From the NCBI GenBank assembly GCA_964016985.1, contig OZ024826.1, positions 58,108,235 to 58,172,234 of the forward strand: a DNA stretch of 64,000 nt. The letters run 5' to 3'. Positions 44,951 to 56,639 of this stretch are shown here, one piece after another. Positions within the stretch are counted from its first letter, which is position 1, and every line of letters starts with the position of its first letter. The stretch comes from Anodontia alba (lineage: Eukaryota > Mollusca > Bivalvia > Lucinida > Lucinidae). Made by a program: the position numbers and the translations under genes. The notes under the pieces are model-generated. The model was not told the origin of the DNA, did not search any database, and saw only the letters and a list, made by a program, of their open reading frames with translations.

Positions 44951-45349
44951 AGAGGAGCCGATGTATGTATTGTTGATCAACTAAAAACTTCAATTTTTCA
45001 TGCAGACAAATGTATGCAAATCGACATCAAAATTATTCAAAACATAAATGAAATGATCATCAACATGATAAAACGGCCCTTTATGAATGCAGCTACACGT
45101 TATATATTTATGAACAAACTGGAAACTCAGATAGATTTCAGTGTAGTTTCATATTTGGTTCATAATCGTAATCTTAAATTTTAGATAGACTGGTACTGTT
45201 TGGAGGCAAAATGAATAAAGCAGTAAGCATATTATCTTTCTTAATTTTATTCTTCCTTGGTTAGATACAACGTTTCAAACCCAAAATGAAATTTTCAAAG
45301 AAGCCCCCCTTTTACGTACATTGACATCAGTAGTGGCGTCGTCTTAAAT

Positions 45350-45730
45350 GTAACATTAAAACCGACGATTTTGTTACTTCCTGTTTTGCTTTCCTGCACG
45401 TTAAGCCCCTTCTGAAAGAGGTCTAAACTAATAGGGAAGAATTTGCGCCCCCCCCTGGATTGGAAACAATTTCTTTCCTTTTAGAACAGACCTCTTTTCA
45501 GAAGTCTAAGGGGGGCGGGGGCGTGGGGGTGAGCAAATTCTTCCCTTTTAGGGTAGACTTATTTTCAGAAGGAACATTATGGGCAGGAAAGCAAAACAGA
45601 AGTAAAAATATTGTTTCCCTTGAAGAAAATGGCGGAAAATCTAAGAGGTGTATCCATTTACCTTATTGGGGAGAGACACACCTTCGAGGGAAATATCTCT
45701 GAAATGGAAGTATTTACAGTTATTTTCATT
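45350..45730. repeat. Foldback repeat with GAGGTCTACTCTAAAAG-type arms
   Basis: CCCCTTCTGAAAGAGGTCTA...AGGGAAGAATTTGCGCCCCC and inverted copies (CAGACCTCTTTTCAGAAG..., GGGTAGACTTATTTTCAGAA). Related sequence at 48215-48375 and 58915-59150. The plus-strand frame 45460-45702 lies in it and is not a gene. Confidence 0.65.
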
Positions 45731-45826
45731 GGAAACTACCATTAAAGGAAACAATTGGCTCCCCCAGGGAGAAAATTCTGTCCTTTAAAAGTAGTCCCCA
45801 GTTTCAAAACGATGTAAGTACGTGTA

Positions 45827-46150
45827 CAGTAAAACCTCAATGACTCGAACACCGATTACTCGTTTTGAGTCCCTATGAATTTCTTCCACCAGCTCAAGAA
45901 AACAAATATTTAGGGAAATGTTCTTATTTTATCATGAAATCGTATGTTGTGTGTACTCATTAGAATCGCCTCATCGAGGCGATTCTAATGAGTACACTCA
46001 ACATACAACTGTTGTGTAGAAAATCGAAAAAAAAAATCCCTAAATTATCGCTATTTGCTTCCTAACATGGCACCATGATTTACCCCCAGTGGCTCGAACT
46101 ACCAATGTCTCAACAATTTTCTACCGCTCCAAGCAAAGAGGCTTTATCTG
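45827..46150 (+). mobile_element. Pogo-like MITE carrying an H1-related hairpin
   Basis: Flanked by TA on both sides (45825-45826, 46151-46152). Starts CAGTAAAACCTCAATGACTC and ends in an inverse-related GAGGCTTTATCTG. The centre holds a hairpin, 45941-46008, with arms GTATGTTGTGTGTACTCATT / inverse and core CGCCTCATCGAGGCG. The right flank GTGGCTCGAACTACC echoes the left CTCGAACACCG. Confidence 0.75.
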
Positions 46151-46184
46151 TATTGAACGAATGCGTAGTCTTGCATGTTATACG

Positions 46185-46325
46185 CACAGTCTGTTCTGAT
46201 CAGGGCTTTCAGTCTCCGCAAACTGAATAGATCGACACAGTAAAACACATTACCATACAGCAAAAGCTCTGATCAGACTGTGAGTTCGACAGCTGATCTG
46301 GATTTTTACTGTTTGGGGCATAGTC
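46185..46325. repeat. Decayed H3-like unit
   Basis: CACAGTCTGTTCTGATCAGG...CTCCGCA and GCTCTGATCAGACTGTGAGT ... CTGATCTGGATTTTTACTG. Weak pairing. Confidence 0.5.
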
Positions 46326-46549
46326 TTACGAAGTGTTTTAGTCGTAAACTAGGCAATCGGTACTAAATAATATAAGACATATTACATATATTTACATATG
46401 TACATATAGAAACTGATACATATATTTGGCATTTGTAATATGTAGATAATGTACAGTTATATACAATAAGTAACAACAACACATATATTAGCGGTACAGG
46501 CTCTCGATAAATACAGCATTTACACAGGAACCCGGACAGACAGACCTAA

Positions 46550-46617
46550 ACAAACAGTGTATACCCAGACCAGACGCCGCAGAACGCGGCGTCTGATCAA
46601 GGTCTACACTGTTTGCC
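46550..46617. repeat. H2 hairpin
   Basis: Nearly perfect: ACAAACAGTGTATACCCAGA...GACGCCGC|AGAA|CGCGGCGTC...GTCTACACTGTTTGCC. Outer-arm variant GTGTATACC against GGTCTACAC. Confidence 0.82.
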
Positions 46618-46917
46618 ATTTACACAGCAATTTTAGACTCATTAACAGGCACTCAAACGGACTTGTCTAAAGGCTTTTCGGACAAGTATGTTAAAAATAC
46701 TACGTGTCCGAATATTCATGGTAAATACGGTTTAAATTTACTTATTTTCCAAGACACTATAATTGCTGGTTTTCAATGGAATCGCCTCAGCGAGTCAAGT
46801 ATAACAGGTACAGAGAACATACATTTTCTTGTAAAAATAGGAAAGGAAAGCATTTTTGGGGGTTAGTTCACAGAACTGTCTTATTCACAGGAGGTTTCAG
46901 TCTTCTCATTAATGATG

Positions 46918-47027
46918 TAGCCACAATCTAGCCAAAGTATACTTGCACCAAAATTTCCTTAAGGTTGTTGTCCGCTTGATTATCATTGACCAATGAAATC
47001 ACAACGCGCTTTAGATGAAATTAGGTG

Positions 47028-47030
<3 letters not shown>
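46918..47030 (-). mobile_element. Composite H2 element copy 7 (truncated at a TA repeat)
   Basis: Only the CACCAAAATTTCCTTAAGGT...ACCAATGAAATCACAACGCG end is present; the sequence then runs into (TA)n at 47031. Confidence 0.7.

Positions 47031-47090
<60 letters not shown>
47031..47090. repeat. (TA)n microsatellite
   Basis: ~29 units, directly joined to a truncated composite H2 element. Confidence 0.94.
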
Positions 47091-47091
<1 letters not shown>

Positions 47092-47554
47092 CACAAACCT
47101 TTGAGCTGAAAACGCTATTTCTCAATTTCAAATTTCAGACGAATAATAATTATATGAAATAAAATGTGTACAACGTTGACATTTCATGCAAAATGTCTGC
47201 TTAGGAGATGATTTATATAAAATGCCTTATCCTATTTTTTTCTGAAAAAAAAAAATGAGAAAAAAGTACCTATTATATTAATATGTCGCCTGTTGAATTT
47301 GACCCAGCATGCTAAGCGTAAATTTTGACCCAACAACGTATACAGCGATTCACGCTTTTTCTAACATCTGACCGCGAAACGTGACAGAAGTCACATCCAC
47401 GTGACGTTTTGCCATACAGAATCATTTTAATAATTCACTTAAGATGACATAATAAGTCTGCAGCTTTACACAGAGAAAAAAAATGCTGATAACAATATTT
47501 GTATTGACATTATGCTATCGGTTTTTTGTCTGCGAACAAACAGGTTCATTTTTA

Positions 47555-47700
47555 GCTCACCTGAGCACAGCTCAGGGTGAGCTATTGTAATCATCCTCTT
47601 TCCGTCGTGCGTCGTCAACAATTAGTTTGCAAACACTCTAGAGGTCACAGTTTTTACCAAATCTTGATGAAACTTGCTCAGAAAAATCACTAGGCGGAAG
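47555..47700 (+). repeat. GCTCACCTGAGCAC family repeat start
   Basis: TTTTTAGCTCACCTGAGCAC, AGCTCAGGGTGAGCTATTGT, CGTCGTGCGTCGTCAACAAT, AACACTCTAGAGGTCACAGT, TGATGAAACTTGCTCAG. A very common dispersed repeat in bivalve genomes (from memory). Confidence 0.7.
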
Positions 47701-48214
47701 TATGCAACGCTATTTGGCGCAATTGCGACGTTATTTGCATACTTTGCTGATGTCAATCCTCATTTCCACGACGTTGGACGGTGTAACGTGGGTTTTCTCG
47801 CGTAAACATTATAAGAAATACACGTCAGCGTTACAGTCAAAACTGTTGGCGGGATTTCTTTGTGCGATGGCGGGAAGTTGGTAGAATCTGAAAGATGCAA
47901 TTCCTTTTTCGCCATGTCTTTGTGTTAGAATCGAAACAGATCAGCACTACAGCGTGAATTGTTGAGTAATAAATCACAGTTTGTCAGTCAGTTTCGCGCT
48001 TCGCACTCGTGACTTGATCTACTTTACAACTGACCTCCAAAGTCGGATTTATTACCCTGACAACAAATCACTGCTAGAGCTGACTTATTTCTTAAATAAT
48101 ATACAGTTTATTTCCGTTGCCTATATAGGCGTGTTGTTTTTAGAGCCTAGGATGAATGATATTTATTAGTGTCAGAAAGTGGCTGATTTCACACAGCCCG
48201 TGTAATTTACCATT

Positions 48215-48375
48215 TCAAGGGACTTGATACAGCTGGTAGATTTTCAGCCATTTTGACAAGATTTCCTGTTTGCTTGTCTTCCAATCAAACCCCTTCTGAA
48301 AAGATCTCTACTCTTAAAAATGTTACCTCCCTTGAAAGTGTATCCATTACCTTTACAAGGACACAATATTAGGTG
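48215..48375. repeat. Partial copy of the same foldback
   Basis: GGACTTGATACAGCTGGTAG, CAAACCCCTTCTGAAAAGAT, CTCTACTCTTAAAAATGTTA and GAAAGTGTATCCATTACC. The inverted half is missing. Confidence 0.6.
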
Positions 48376-49155
48376 CCAGTAGATCTACCTTGAATTCTTA
48401 AAAGTCTATAAATCTTATCGCAGTAAGGTTTACTGCAAAGTAACTCTTGATGTATTAATGCTCAGTGGTTCCCAAAAGGGTCCTTTGTACTTTAATAAGC
48501 AGTGTAGAGATATTGGACTTTGTAGAATCAGGGGTCTGCACTTTTTTGCCATAAAACAGCCTAGTAAATGCAGTTTAGCAAATCGTCCTTTAACTAATAA
48601 ATGGTTTAGACAAACTTCGAAGACTGAAAATTCCAACTTTCATAAAAAGGGTTAAAGTTCCCTTATTTACTTTTAATATAAATTAAACAGAGCAGTCTTC
48701 TTTACAACGAAGACATTCCACTAATGACAGAATGTTATCATTTTTTGTTCGAAGTTTAGGTCTGCAAGAGTTATAATTATGGTCAGAGGACTTATTATGG
48801 ACCAGCATTTGCTAATAATTCTGGGATGATTTTCTCTGTCAAAAAACAACAACATAAAACAACGCCTATTGTGGGTATTACTTGGAAGCGCTTCCGATGG
48901 GTACCCCAACCAATGAGCTTTAGAATTCCTTTCTTTATAGGCCATTGTCATAACATATGAAGAAAAAAAAACAAACAAAAAAACTATCCATTATTACCAC
49001 CAAATACTCCTCCCTAACAAGTCCTCTGTTTGATGTCATATCATCGCTATCTTGCATTGCATTCGCCTTTTGAAATAAAAACTCGCCAGATACCAAGGAA
49101 TATATAGCAAAGTTTCACAAAGTTTTGAGATACTGACAGCTATGGCCGGCATTTA

Positions 49156-49432
49156 CATCACGAAAACATACCTATATAATTTTGACCCCCTTAAACCCCA
49201 CTTTTATATAGTAAAACTGGGGTTTACAGGGGTATACATTATTTTTCTTATTTCTGCTCAAAACATAGATTGTGGGTACTCGTTAGAACCGCCTCGGCGA
49301 GGCGGTTCTAAAGAGTACCCACAATCTATGTTTTGAGCAGAAATATGAAAAATATTGGCGTTTTTATCTGAAAACTTTCAGTTTTTGGAGATGAATTGTT
49401 CTATATTTTTGAATAGGCGTGTTTTCGTAATG
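49156..49432 (+). mobile_element. H1 MITE copy 13
   Basis: Full-length copy about 440 bases downstream of the gene 2 stop codon. Hairpin centre CCTCGGCGAGG, arms perfect but for one base (AAGAGTACC). No target duplication seen. Confidence 0.93.
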
Positions 49433-49775
49433 ACTTCCCCAGAATGTCAATTCATGTATCAGAACATTTCTGTTATTACTAAATGCTGTTTGCTTTGTGA
49501 ACATAGCTTAATATTATACTCCTATAATATGATATGCATACATGCATGTATACACACAGGCAAACTCTGCGACCCCTTAAGTATAGGATAAATGGTATAG
49601 GCAGTGTTGCATTTTTCACTAATGTTCATGAACACTCTCAATAAAACTGAGTCTGCTAATTTCAATCCGTTGATATATTCCTTGGTTCCAAAGCAGCCTC
49701 TTTTTAAAGAACATAATACATCACAGTAACTATTATCGTTCTCTCATCTTTCAGCAATGCGTTGTTAGAAGCTCT

Positions 49776-49781
49776 TTTATT
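49776..49781 (-). terminator. Probable polyadenylation signal of gene 2
   Basis: On the gene strand this reads AATAAA (inside AGAATAAAAGAG), about 90 bases beyond the stop codon, a normal 3' UTR distance. Other AT-rich candidates exist, so this is a plausible rather than proven site. Confidence 0.45.
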
Positions 49782-49868
49782 CTGGGTTTATATATCTTAT
49801 ATATATAGCTTGGCGTAATACTGGTTGATAGTATAATAGTATTAAGTAAATATTAACAGTATCCTTTG

Positions 49869-50155
49869 TCACGTGGCGAATTTTATAGTATGTAATATAA
49901 GTACAGTTAATAAAAGTCCTAATGCTGAATAGACAGATTTTGTTTGGGAGCTATTTTTAGATCCTCGCTCGTATCCGTCTACGTAAGTTCCATCCATCTG
50001 ATAGACCGTTCCGGATACACCGCTATTTTCTGGAAGGTGATAGGGCCATTTATTCAGCCCTGTGGTCTTCGTAGTTTCTTTTGACAGTGTAGGCGATGAG
50101 GTAAATATAATTGGTCTAGCAGTTTGCTCATGTTTGCAAATCTTAGTTTTTTCTT
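49869..50155 (-). CDS. Gene 2 last coding exon: stalk and hydrophobic C-terminus
   Basis: Acceptor TTTTCTTCTTTCAG|AA, phase 1. 95 codons including the TGA stop at 49871-49869. It encodes one Cys, a Thr/Ser/Lys-rich stretch with an NSS site, then a terminal hydrophobic run (ALGLLLTVLILHTIKFAT) immediately before the stop. A small-residue region (SKNSSQTKS), a short spacer and a hydrophobic tail without a cytoplasmic domain is the pattern of a GPI-anchor signal. A single-pass tail-anchored form is the alternative. An AATAAA-type signal lies about 90 bases downstream. Confidence 0.8.
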
Positions 50156-50487
50156 CTGAAAGAAGAAAACAAACAATTATTGCCTTGATCACGTTATTTG
50201 TATTGTTTATATACAACAATCAAAAAACTATGTTTTCAGAAGTAATGAAATTAATTAAATTTAACACTATTTTACCTATGTTTATGTTACGATAATTGGT
50301 TTCCATAGTTATATTCCTGTTTTTCGTTCAAGTAAAGAAATCTTTTGTACGCACAAACTAATGTGCACACATCAACTTCCCCCATACCAAAAATTAAACA
50401 ATGAATAAATAATATTTGATTTACTTTGTATAAATTGATATATCTAATTTTACACATCCTTGCTCTCTTTTATTCAGGTAAAATTAC

Positions 50488-50725
50488 TGTACACTGGAAC
50501 CCTTTACAAGACGGCTCATTATAAGACGATCCGGATATAAGACGGTTTCAAGATAAGCCCCAAAAGTTTTGTATAAAAAAAGTCTAGATTATTTAGAAAA
50601 ATAACCATTCATGGTCATTTTCTATATAATCTAGGCATTTTTATTTGGATACAACACGGTAACCGGGTTGTTTAGCTAATACTTTGGATCCTAGCAATCG
50701 TTTCATAAAGAGGCCGTCGTGTAGT
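50488..50725. repeat. Relative of the 44.6-kb foldback
   Basis: ACTGGAACCCTTTACAAGAC..., TATAAGACGGTTTCAAGATA, then GTCTAGATTATTTAGAAAAA ... TGGTCATTTTCTATATAATC, TATTTGGATACAACACGG. One direct and one inverted unit. Confidence 0.65.
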
Positions 50726-51028
50726 TATCATTGTGTAGGAAGGAAGTCTCGATTTTGTGAGTTGCTGACTTCACTGGTAGGACTGTTTCAGACAGCTGAA
50801 TATTTTATTCATAATCATTTTATAACCTTGTAACCAGTACCTTGTCTTCGGTAAAAAGAGGAATAAATCATTACAGCAAATTATAGATATATTTAAATGA
50901 AGGAAATTTCATCAGCCACTCTATTAACCATTTCAACCTTGAAATTTCTGAACTAGGCTATTCTGCATTTGGACACACACATTGCTGCCAAAAGGGTGAA
51001 AGGGTGATAGTTATAAGTCAAGACCCGT

Positions 51029-51084
51029 GGCAAACAGTGCAGATTCTGATGAGACGGCTCATTGTTTGGATCTACATTGTTTGC
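51029..51084. repeat. H2-type hairpin, GAGACGGCTC variant
   Basis: GGCAAACAGTGCAGATTCTG...GAGACGGCTC, then GGATCTACATTGTTTGCA; the right inner arm is lost. In the intron between the last two coding exons of gene 2. Confidence 0.7.
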
Positions 51085-51224
51085 ATATGTAACAGTCCTG
51101 GTCTACAGGGCTTAAAGAGTTAAAATTTCACCAGTATTTTATGAAAAGCGACAATTAATAATCATACAACTAGTTAAGCCGATGAAAGAAAATGAAATTG
51201 AAAATACAGCTGTTTTGGTCAACT

Positions 51225-51240
51225 AACACACACACACACA

Positions 51241-51299
<59 letters not shown>
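51225..51299. repeat. (CA)n microsatellite in gene 2 intron
   Basis: ~37 CA units, (GT)n on the gene strand, starting 26 bases after the 5' splice site of the 51325-51466 exon. Confidence 0.96.
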
Positions 51300-51302
<3 letters not shown>

Positions 51303-51324
51303 TGTGCAGATTCACGCAACTCAC

Positions 51325-51466
51325 CATCACGGAGGTAGAGCAATGCCTCGGGTGTACTGTCAGAGATGCAAGCAGAGTTTGAGAGGGAGACACACTGAGG
51401 ACTATCTAGTTTATACATGGCTCTGTATCGCCAATTCCAATGTTGACAAAGCAAACTCGTAACCAC
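51325..51466 (-). CDS. Gene 2 exon: Cys/Trp-rich segment
   Basis: 142 bases, phase 0 in (TTATCTTAAG|GTG) and phase 1 out (GATG|GTGAGTTG). It encodes VVTSLLCQHWNWRYRAMYKL, then three further Cys-containing turns, ending LYLRDG. The donor is followed about 26 bases later by a long (GT)n tract on the gene strand. The open frame reading CVCVCV is only translation of that microsatellite. Confidence 0.8.
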
Positions 51467-51984
51467 CTTAAGATAAAACATTTTTTTTAATTATTATATT
51501 CATCGATTAGCGTCAAATCAATTAAGGATTAAACGACAATTTAGAAAACATTTTTGTGCAGGGAAACTAGGTAGCTGCGCCAGCCGTGAGGAAAGATCTA
51601 TTCGATCATTTTCGAAAAGTAACAATCAAAAGTAAAGATAGAAGGATGCGGATGTGCAGGATGATCGGGGCTTTCACTGCCTGCATATAAACTATTGCTC
51701 ATTGTATGCATATTTCTGTATCAATATCATATAAAATGTAATAAACACAACATAAATATTTGATTTGTCAAGGAATGTTTTGCGTTTGACACCGACTTAG
51801 AGAGTGTTGACGTACTTGAATCAAACCCTTCGTACATTGTCTACAAAAATATATGCATATTGAATTGCCCAGGAAAGGCCTCAGTCATGAAGCACAGCCC
51901 TCCAGAGGCACCAGAAGAACCAGACATGAGGAAGAAACAATGATAAAACAAAACAGCACATTTACAATAACAGATATTATTGCA

Positions 51985-52440
51985 TAAAAAGCAGTGTCGC
52001 ATGTTATTAACAGCCGGACATTAACCAGCGAAAAACCATGTATTAACAAGGCAATTCACGTGCTGTTAGTGCACGGCTCCGCAGCTTTCAATATGATCGT
52101 ACCGGGGCCACATATTTGCTGCCGTTACGAGATGTGTGGTGCCCGGCCCTAGAACGAGCATAGTCATGGAAAATACGTTCGCGAGACATCGGTGAAAAGG
52201 CGAAATAAAATAGTGCAAGAAATAACGCGAAATGTAGCAAATGTTTTCAGTTTTTATGCAATAATAGCGATCGAACGTGGTTTTTCAATGCATTAACATT
52301 CGCCAGGTCCCTTGGGAGATGTTGAAAACCGCGGCCTTCGGCCTCAGTTTTCAACACCTCCCACGGGACCTGGCGAATGTTAATGCATGAAAAACCATGT
52401 TTGATCCCTATATTCGAATAAAACAAAACTTGCATCAAAG
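51985..52440 (+). mobile_element. Foldback element with a ~55-bp-arm palindrome
   Basis: Includes ATGTTATTAACAGCCGGACA, GTACCGGGGCCACATATTTG, GGTGAAAAGGCGAAATAAAA, GTTTTCAGTTTTTATGCAAT, then a large palindrome (52277-52401). Homologous in reverse to 4255-4720. A minus-strand open frame through it is incidental. Confidence 0.75.
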
Positions 52441-52979
52441 GAACCGCTCTGGAACGATCAGCGCAAAATCTTTTAAGTGACGTAACTCCGTTTGATGCGG
52501 CAGACTGCATTAGTGATTTTTTTACCCAATTATAGGTGGTAGTTATGCTTTACTCTTTAATTTCAACATATTGGACCATGTTTCATACTCATTGACGGTT
52601 CTCACCGAAATCTTACCCGAGGGTAGATGCCTGATTTTGTGCCCTTTACCTGGCCATGGAGCCGTGGCTCTTCTATTAGTTTCCTTTTCTCTGGCTGCCA
52701 GTGTTTATACCTTAGCGCACGGACCTCATGTTTGTTTCATCGCTGTTGTTTTAAAGTGATTTAATTAGTTTTTGTAATGATGTACTGATGTGGTTCTGAT
52801 ATTGTTTGTTCTTTGTACATTGTATTACTTTGTGGCCTCTGGCTGCAAAGCCTCGTTCATTCGATCTTTTTCGGTATCTTGTTATTGTAGTTGTTCTGTC
52901 TTGTTTAGCTTTGCGGAAGCATGTGTTGGTTGCTTGAGTCTTCGTTTAGTTATACCAGCCGCAACATGAGAAGAACATC

Positions 52980-53150
52980 TTTCTGACACGTGCGCCCAAT
53001 GAAGACTCAGCCTGATCGGAGTCTTTGTTGATCGTATGAAAAAACTTAGCATCTTTGGCTATCCGAAATGCGCCCAGTGAAGATTGATTAGACTGAGCCA
53101 ATGCACAGGCTGATCCAAATCTTTGCTGGGCGCACATGTCTGAAGGTACG
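52980..53150. repeat. H3 element, decayed
   Basis: GACACGTGCGCCCAATGAAG, CGGAGTCTTTGTTGATCGTATG, CTTTGGCTATCC, TGATCCAAATCTTTGCTGGG, CGCACATGTC. In an intron of gene 2. Confidence 0.65.
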
Positions 53151-53464
53151 TTTTTGACGTATTGGTTGGTATATTCTTGATGTGGCTATTCCTGTTCGTT
53201 TGCTTTTCCCCTTGGTATTGGAGGTAGTCTAAGACCTGCGATTATAGTACATCCGCTTCCTGAATTTCTGCATTGATTTGCTACCCGCACAAAACCTCAC
53301 TTTATTCCTCTGAAGCAGTTCCAGACATTTACACAAGAATACAAAGGAAATGAAAGTGCAAAGAAAATATTTGGTCCCGGCTATGCTTTGTGATTGTCCC
53401 ATTCCTGGACATCTTCACTTATATTTTTAGTCAGATTTTCAGATGTTTAACAGCAAGTACATAC

Positions 53465-53553
53465 CCAACAATTATATTCCCCGTTTTCTCTATTTTTGGT
53501 AATAAGAAAATTTTCTAGTCTGCTTTCTGGTATCAATGCTAGACACTGGAAAT
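53465..53553 (-). CDS. Gene 2 exon: short Cys exon
   Basis: 89 bases entering in phase 1 (acceptor TATGATTTCAG|AT) and leaving in phase 0 (TGTTGG|GTATGT). It encodes DFQCLALIPESRLENF... and ends NGEYNCW. Two cysteines. Its phases link the preceding phase-1 exon to the following phase-0 exon exactly, which is the main reason for calling so short an exon. It probably belongs to the same folded domain as the next exon. Confidence 0.72.
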
Positions 53554-54231
53554 CTGAAATCATATAAAAAAAGTTTACAAACATAAGAACATTTCACGGC
53601 TGAATTATAGCCAGTCGTACTTTTAATCAAGGCAAACTTAATGAAAGACCCACATTCCGTAAAATAGCAGCAGATGTTATTGCAAGTAATTGGGGAATCT
53701 TTATTGCGTCAGTAGATTATAAAACATTTAAAGTGGTTAGCGATAGCTCTGATCAAGTGTGGTCTTTCTTCATTAGATATCCGTTAATCACATTTTCTGA
53801 ATATCAGAAGGCATTTTAACCCATAAGGTGTATTACTGTTCGATACATATAATCCACAAGATGTTAGCATATGTCTTATATAATATATAGGAAAAGTGAC
53901 GGCTCAGATCAACCTATTTTTCTGACCAGTGCGAGACTATCCAATGCGAGACAGCCTTCATTTCCCGGAATTTCCTTATATGTGATTAAGATCTTCACGA
54001 AGATACTTTCATAATGAGGAATTATGGGCTGCACAGAAATAGGATTTGTGGATGACAATAAAATACACAAGACTGACTGCTATCAATAACAAGAATGATA
54101 ATAAGATATAAACTTATACTTTAACAACGATCATATAAAAATACTAAACTGTCTTCAAACAGTACCTGAACTAGTTTTCGTATGAAACAATTTCTGATAT
54201 GACTAAAGATAAACATTCCTGTTCAACTTAC

Positions 54232-54408
54232 CCATAGGAGGCTGTAGATTTCTGCATGTGTTCGATCGTAACGCAAGATTTCCTCGTATGACACAACCAT
54301 CATCATCCCAGTCCGAAACTGTACCAGTACATGATTCTCCGTAGATGGTACCGTTGAATGGGATTGAACTAGACAGTCCACAAAACTCATCCCAAAGACG
54401 TCCGTCCA
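54232..54408 (-). CDS. Gene 2 exon: unknown cysteine-containing module
   Basis: Symmetric phase 1-1 exon, 177 bases (59 codons), acceptor TTTTTAAATCAG|TG and donor ATGG|GTAAGTTG. It encodes VDGRLWDEFCGLSS..., a central DWDDDGC and a closing NTCRNLQPPMG, with four cysteines, one NxT site (NGT) and two Trp. I do not recognise the domain. The acidic WDDDGC turn and even number of cysteines suggest a small disulfide-bonded extracellular fold. Confidence 0.8.
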
Positions 54409-55166
54409 CTGATTTAAAAACAAAATGAAAACATGCATATTTTGACAGAATCGAAAAATATTTCAAAACCGTATGCAACTGGATACGAGTATACATTAGG
54501 TGAAATTCCTACTGCCATTGAAGTGATTACAACTCCGTTCAAGATATAGACGCTGTATAATCATGATTACTAATGAATTCATCTTAGTTGTTTTAAATTA
54601 TTATATGAATGACAGATTACTGATCTGTTAGGATAACAGAGAACCTTGACTCAAAATTCGAGACGAAATTATTTTAGCTTGAATCTGAATACCTCCTAAA
54701 TATCAGGTACAGTGATGAACTGCGACATCTGTCTTCAACACTCATCTTTGGGAACGTATTGAATTGTGTTTTAGGTCTGTTGTAGGTAGGCTGAATATTA
54801 AAGAACAACACCATGTTGGTGTTTCAATAATGTTGTTAAAAGAATTTGGCTCATGATGGAAGGTGATCAGTGTAATATTACTTCCATTTTGCAATCGACT
54901 GAGACGCAAAGATTATAGAAACACTCCTCGGAGCAATACAGAGGCACATAAACCTTAAAATAGCTGAAGAGACGAAGATTTTCTATGCCAAAGTAACAAA
55001 TTTCGATCCTTGAGAATTTTGAGCACATACAAGAAATTAAATGAAGTGTCGAAGTTTACTGGGCCAGAATAGCTAATTTGTGGACTAATAAGAATCGAAT
55101 TACTATTCAAGCAGAAGCAGAAATAAAAACAACCAAAAACTGAACATGCCCCTTAGGCTTTTGTTG

Positions 55167-56541
55167 TCCCCCGCCTTTTCGAAGAAAAGCGGAGGGACAC
55201 TGTTTTTGGCTTTCCGTGGTGCGTGGCGCGTGGTGCGTGGTGCGTGGCGCGTGGTGCGTGGTTCCGAATTTTTAGTAGGTACCTTATCCCCTTAACTCCT
55301 CCCACAGTTTTTGTCCGATCTTTTTGAAACTTTACAGGTGCTTTTAGGATGGTCTGAAGATATGCATGTGGTTTTTTCAGAATCCTGAAATTATTTTTTA
55401 TTACTTTTTTCGCATTTTGAACTTAGACATTTTTTTGAGTTCTAATATTACAGAAGTGATTAGGAAGCAGGTACCTTGTCCCCTTAACTCCTCCCACAGT
55501 TTTTGGCCGCTCCTTTTGAAATTTTACATGGGCTTTTAAGACGGCCTGAAGATATGCATGTGATTTTTTCAGAATCCTGAAATAATATTTCATTACTTTT
55601 TTGCGCATTTTTAACTTAGACATTTTTTGAGTTCTATTACTACAGAAGCATATAGGGAGTAGGTACCTTGTCCCCGTAACTCCTACAACAGTTTTAAGCC
55701 GATCCTTTTGAAGCTTAACAGAAGCTTTTAGGATGGTCTGAAGATATGCATGTGGTTTTTTCGAACCCTGAAATTATTATTTATCACTTTTTACACATTT
55801 TGAACTTAGACATTTTTTGAGTTCTAATATTACAGAAGTCTATAGGGAGCAGGTACCTTGTCCCCTTAACTCCTCTCACAGGTTTTGGCCGATCCTTTTT
55901 TAAACTTTAGTTTAACTTTTACTTTATTTGTATACATATAACATTACAGTTTACAACGTGACATGACAAAACATCAATACATAAAACTTTACGTGGGCTT
56001 TTAGGATGGCCTGAAAATGTGCATGTGGATTTTTCAGAATCCTGAAATAATTTTTTATTACTTTTTTTGCATTTTTATCTTAGACATTTTTTGAGTTATA
56101 ATATTACAGAAGTGTATAGGGTGTAGGTACCTTGTCCCCTTAACTCCTCCCACAGTTTTTGGCTGATCCTTTTGAAACTTTACTTGGGCTTTTAGGATGG
56201 CCTGAAGATATGCATATGGTTTTTTCAGAATCCTGAAATAATATTTTATTATTTTTTCCGCATTTTTATCTTATATATTTTTTGAGTTCTAATACTACAG
56301 AAGCGTATAGGGAGTAGGTATCTTGTCCCCGTAACTCCTACCACAGTTTTAAGCCGATCCTTTTGAAACTTTACAGATGCTTTAAGGATGGTCTGAAGAT
56401 ATGCATGTGGTTTTTTCAGAATCCTGAAATTATTTTTATCACTGGTTTCCTGCTTCAATACTTAGGTCGGTGATACAGGACCAATGGTCCTCTGGTTAAC
56501 TTACCCATTTTTAACACCTCAAATAAAAATAAGGCGGGGGA
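55167..56541. mobile_element. Tandem-repeat element with GTCCCCCGCCTT ends
   Basis: Starts GTCCCCCGCCTTTTC and ends AATAAGGCGGGGGAC, a 12-bp inverted repeat. It contains six tandem ~190-bp units marked by GTAGGTACCTTGTCCCCTTAACTCC (shown in part) and GAAGATATGCATGTGGTTTT. One unit has an ~84-bp AT-rich insertion (near 55905-55990). A GCGTGGTGCGTG minisatellite lies at 55213-55262. Minus-strand open frames across the units are repeat translations. Confidence 0.75.
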
Positions 56542-56639
56542 CATAAATTCCCCATGGAATTTGCTTGTTTCCTTTCGCTCCAGACAAGATGTCCATCTTT
56601 TTGCACAGGTGCCGCGCCATGCGAAAACGTATCTGTCTT

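Noticed and set aside
45460..45702. 80-codon plus-strand frame as a gene
   Set aside because: Lies in a foldback repeat with relatives at 48.2 and 59.0 kb where the frame is not kept.
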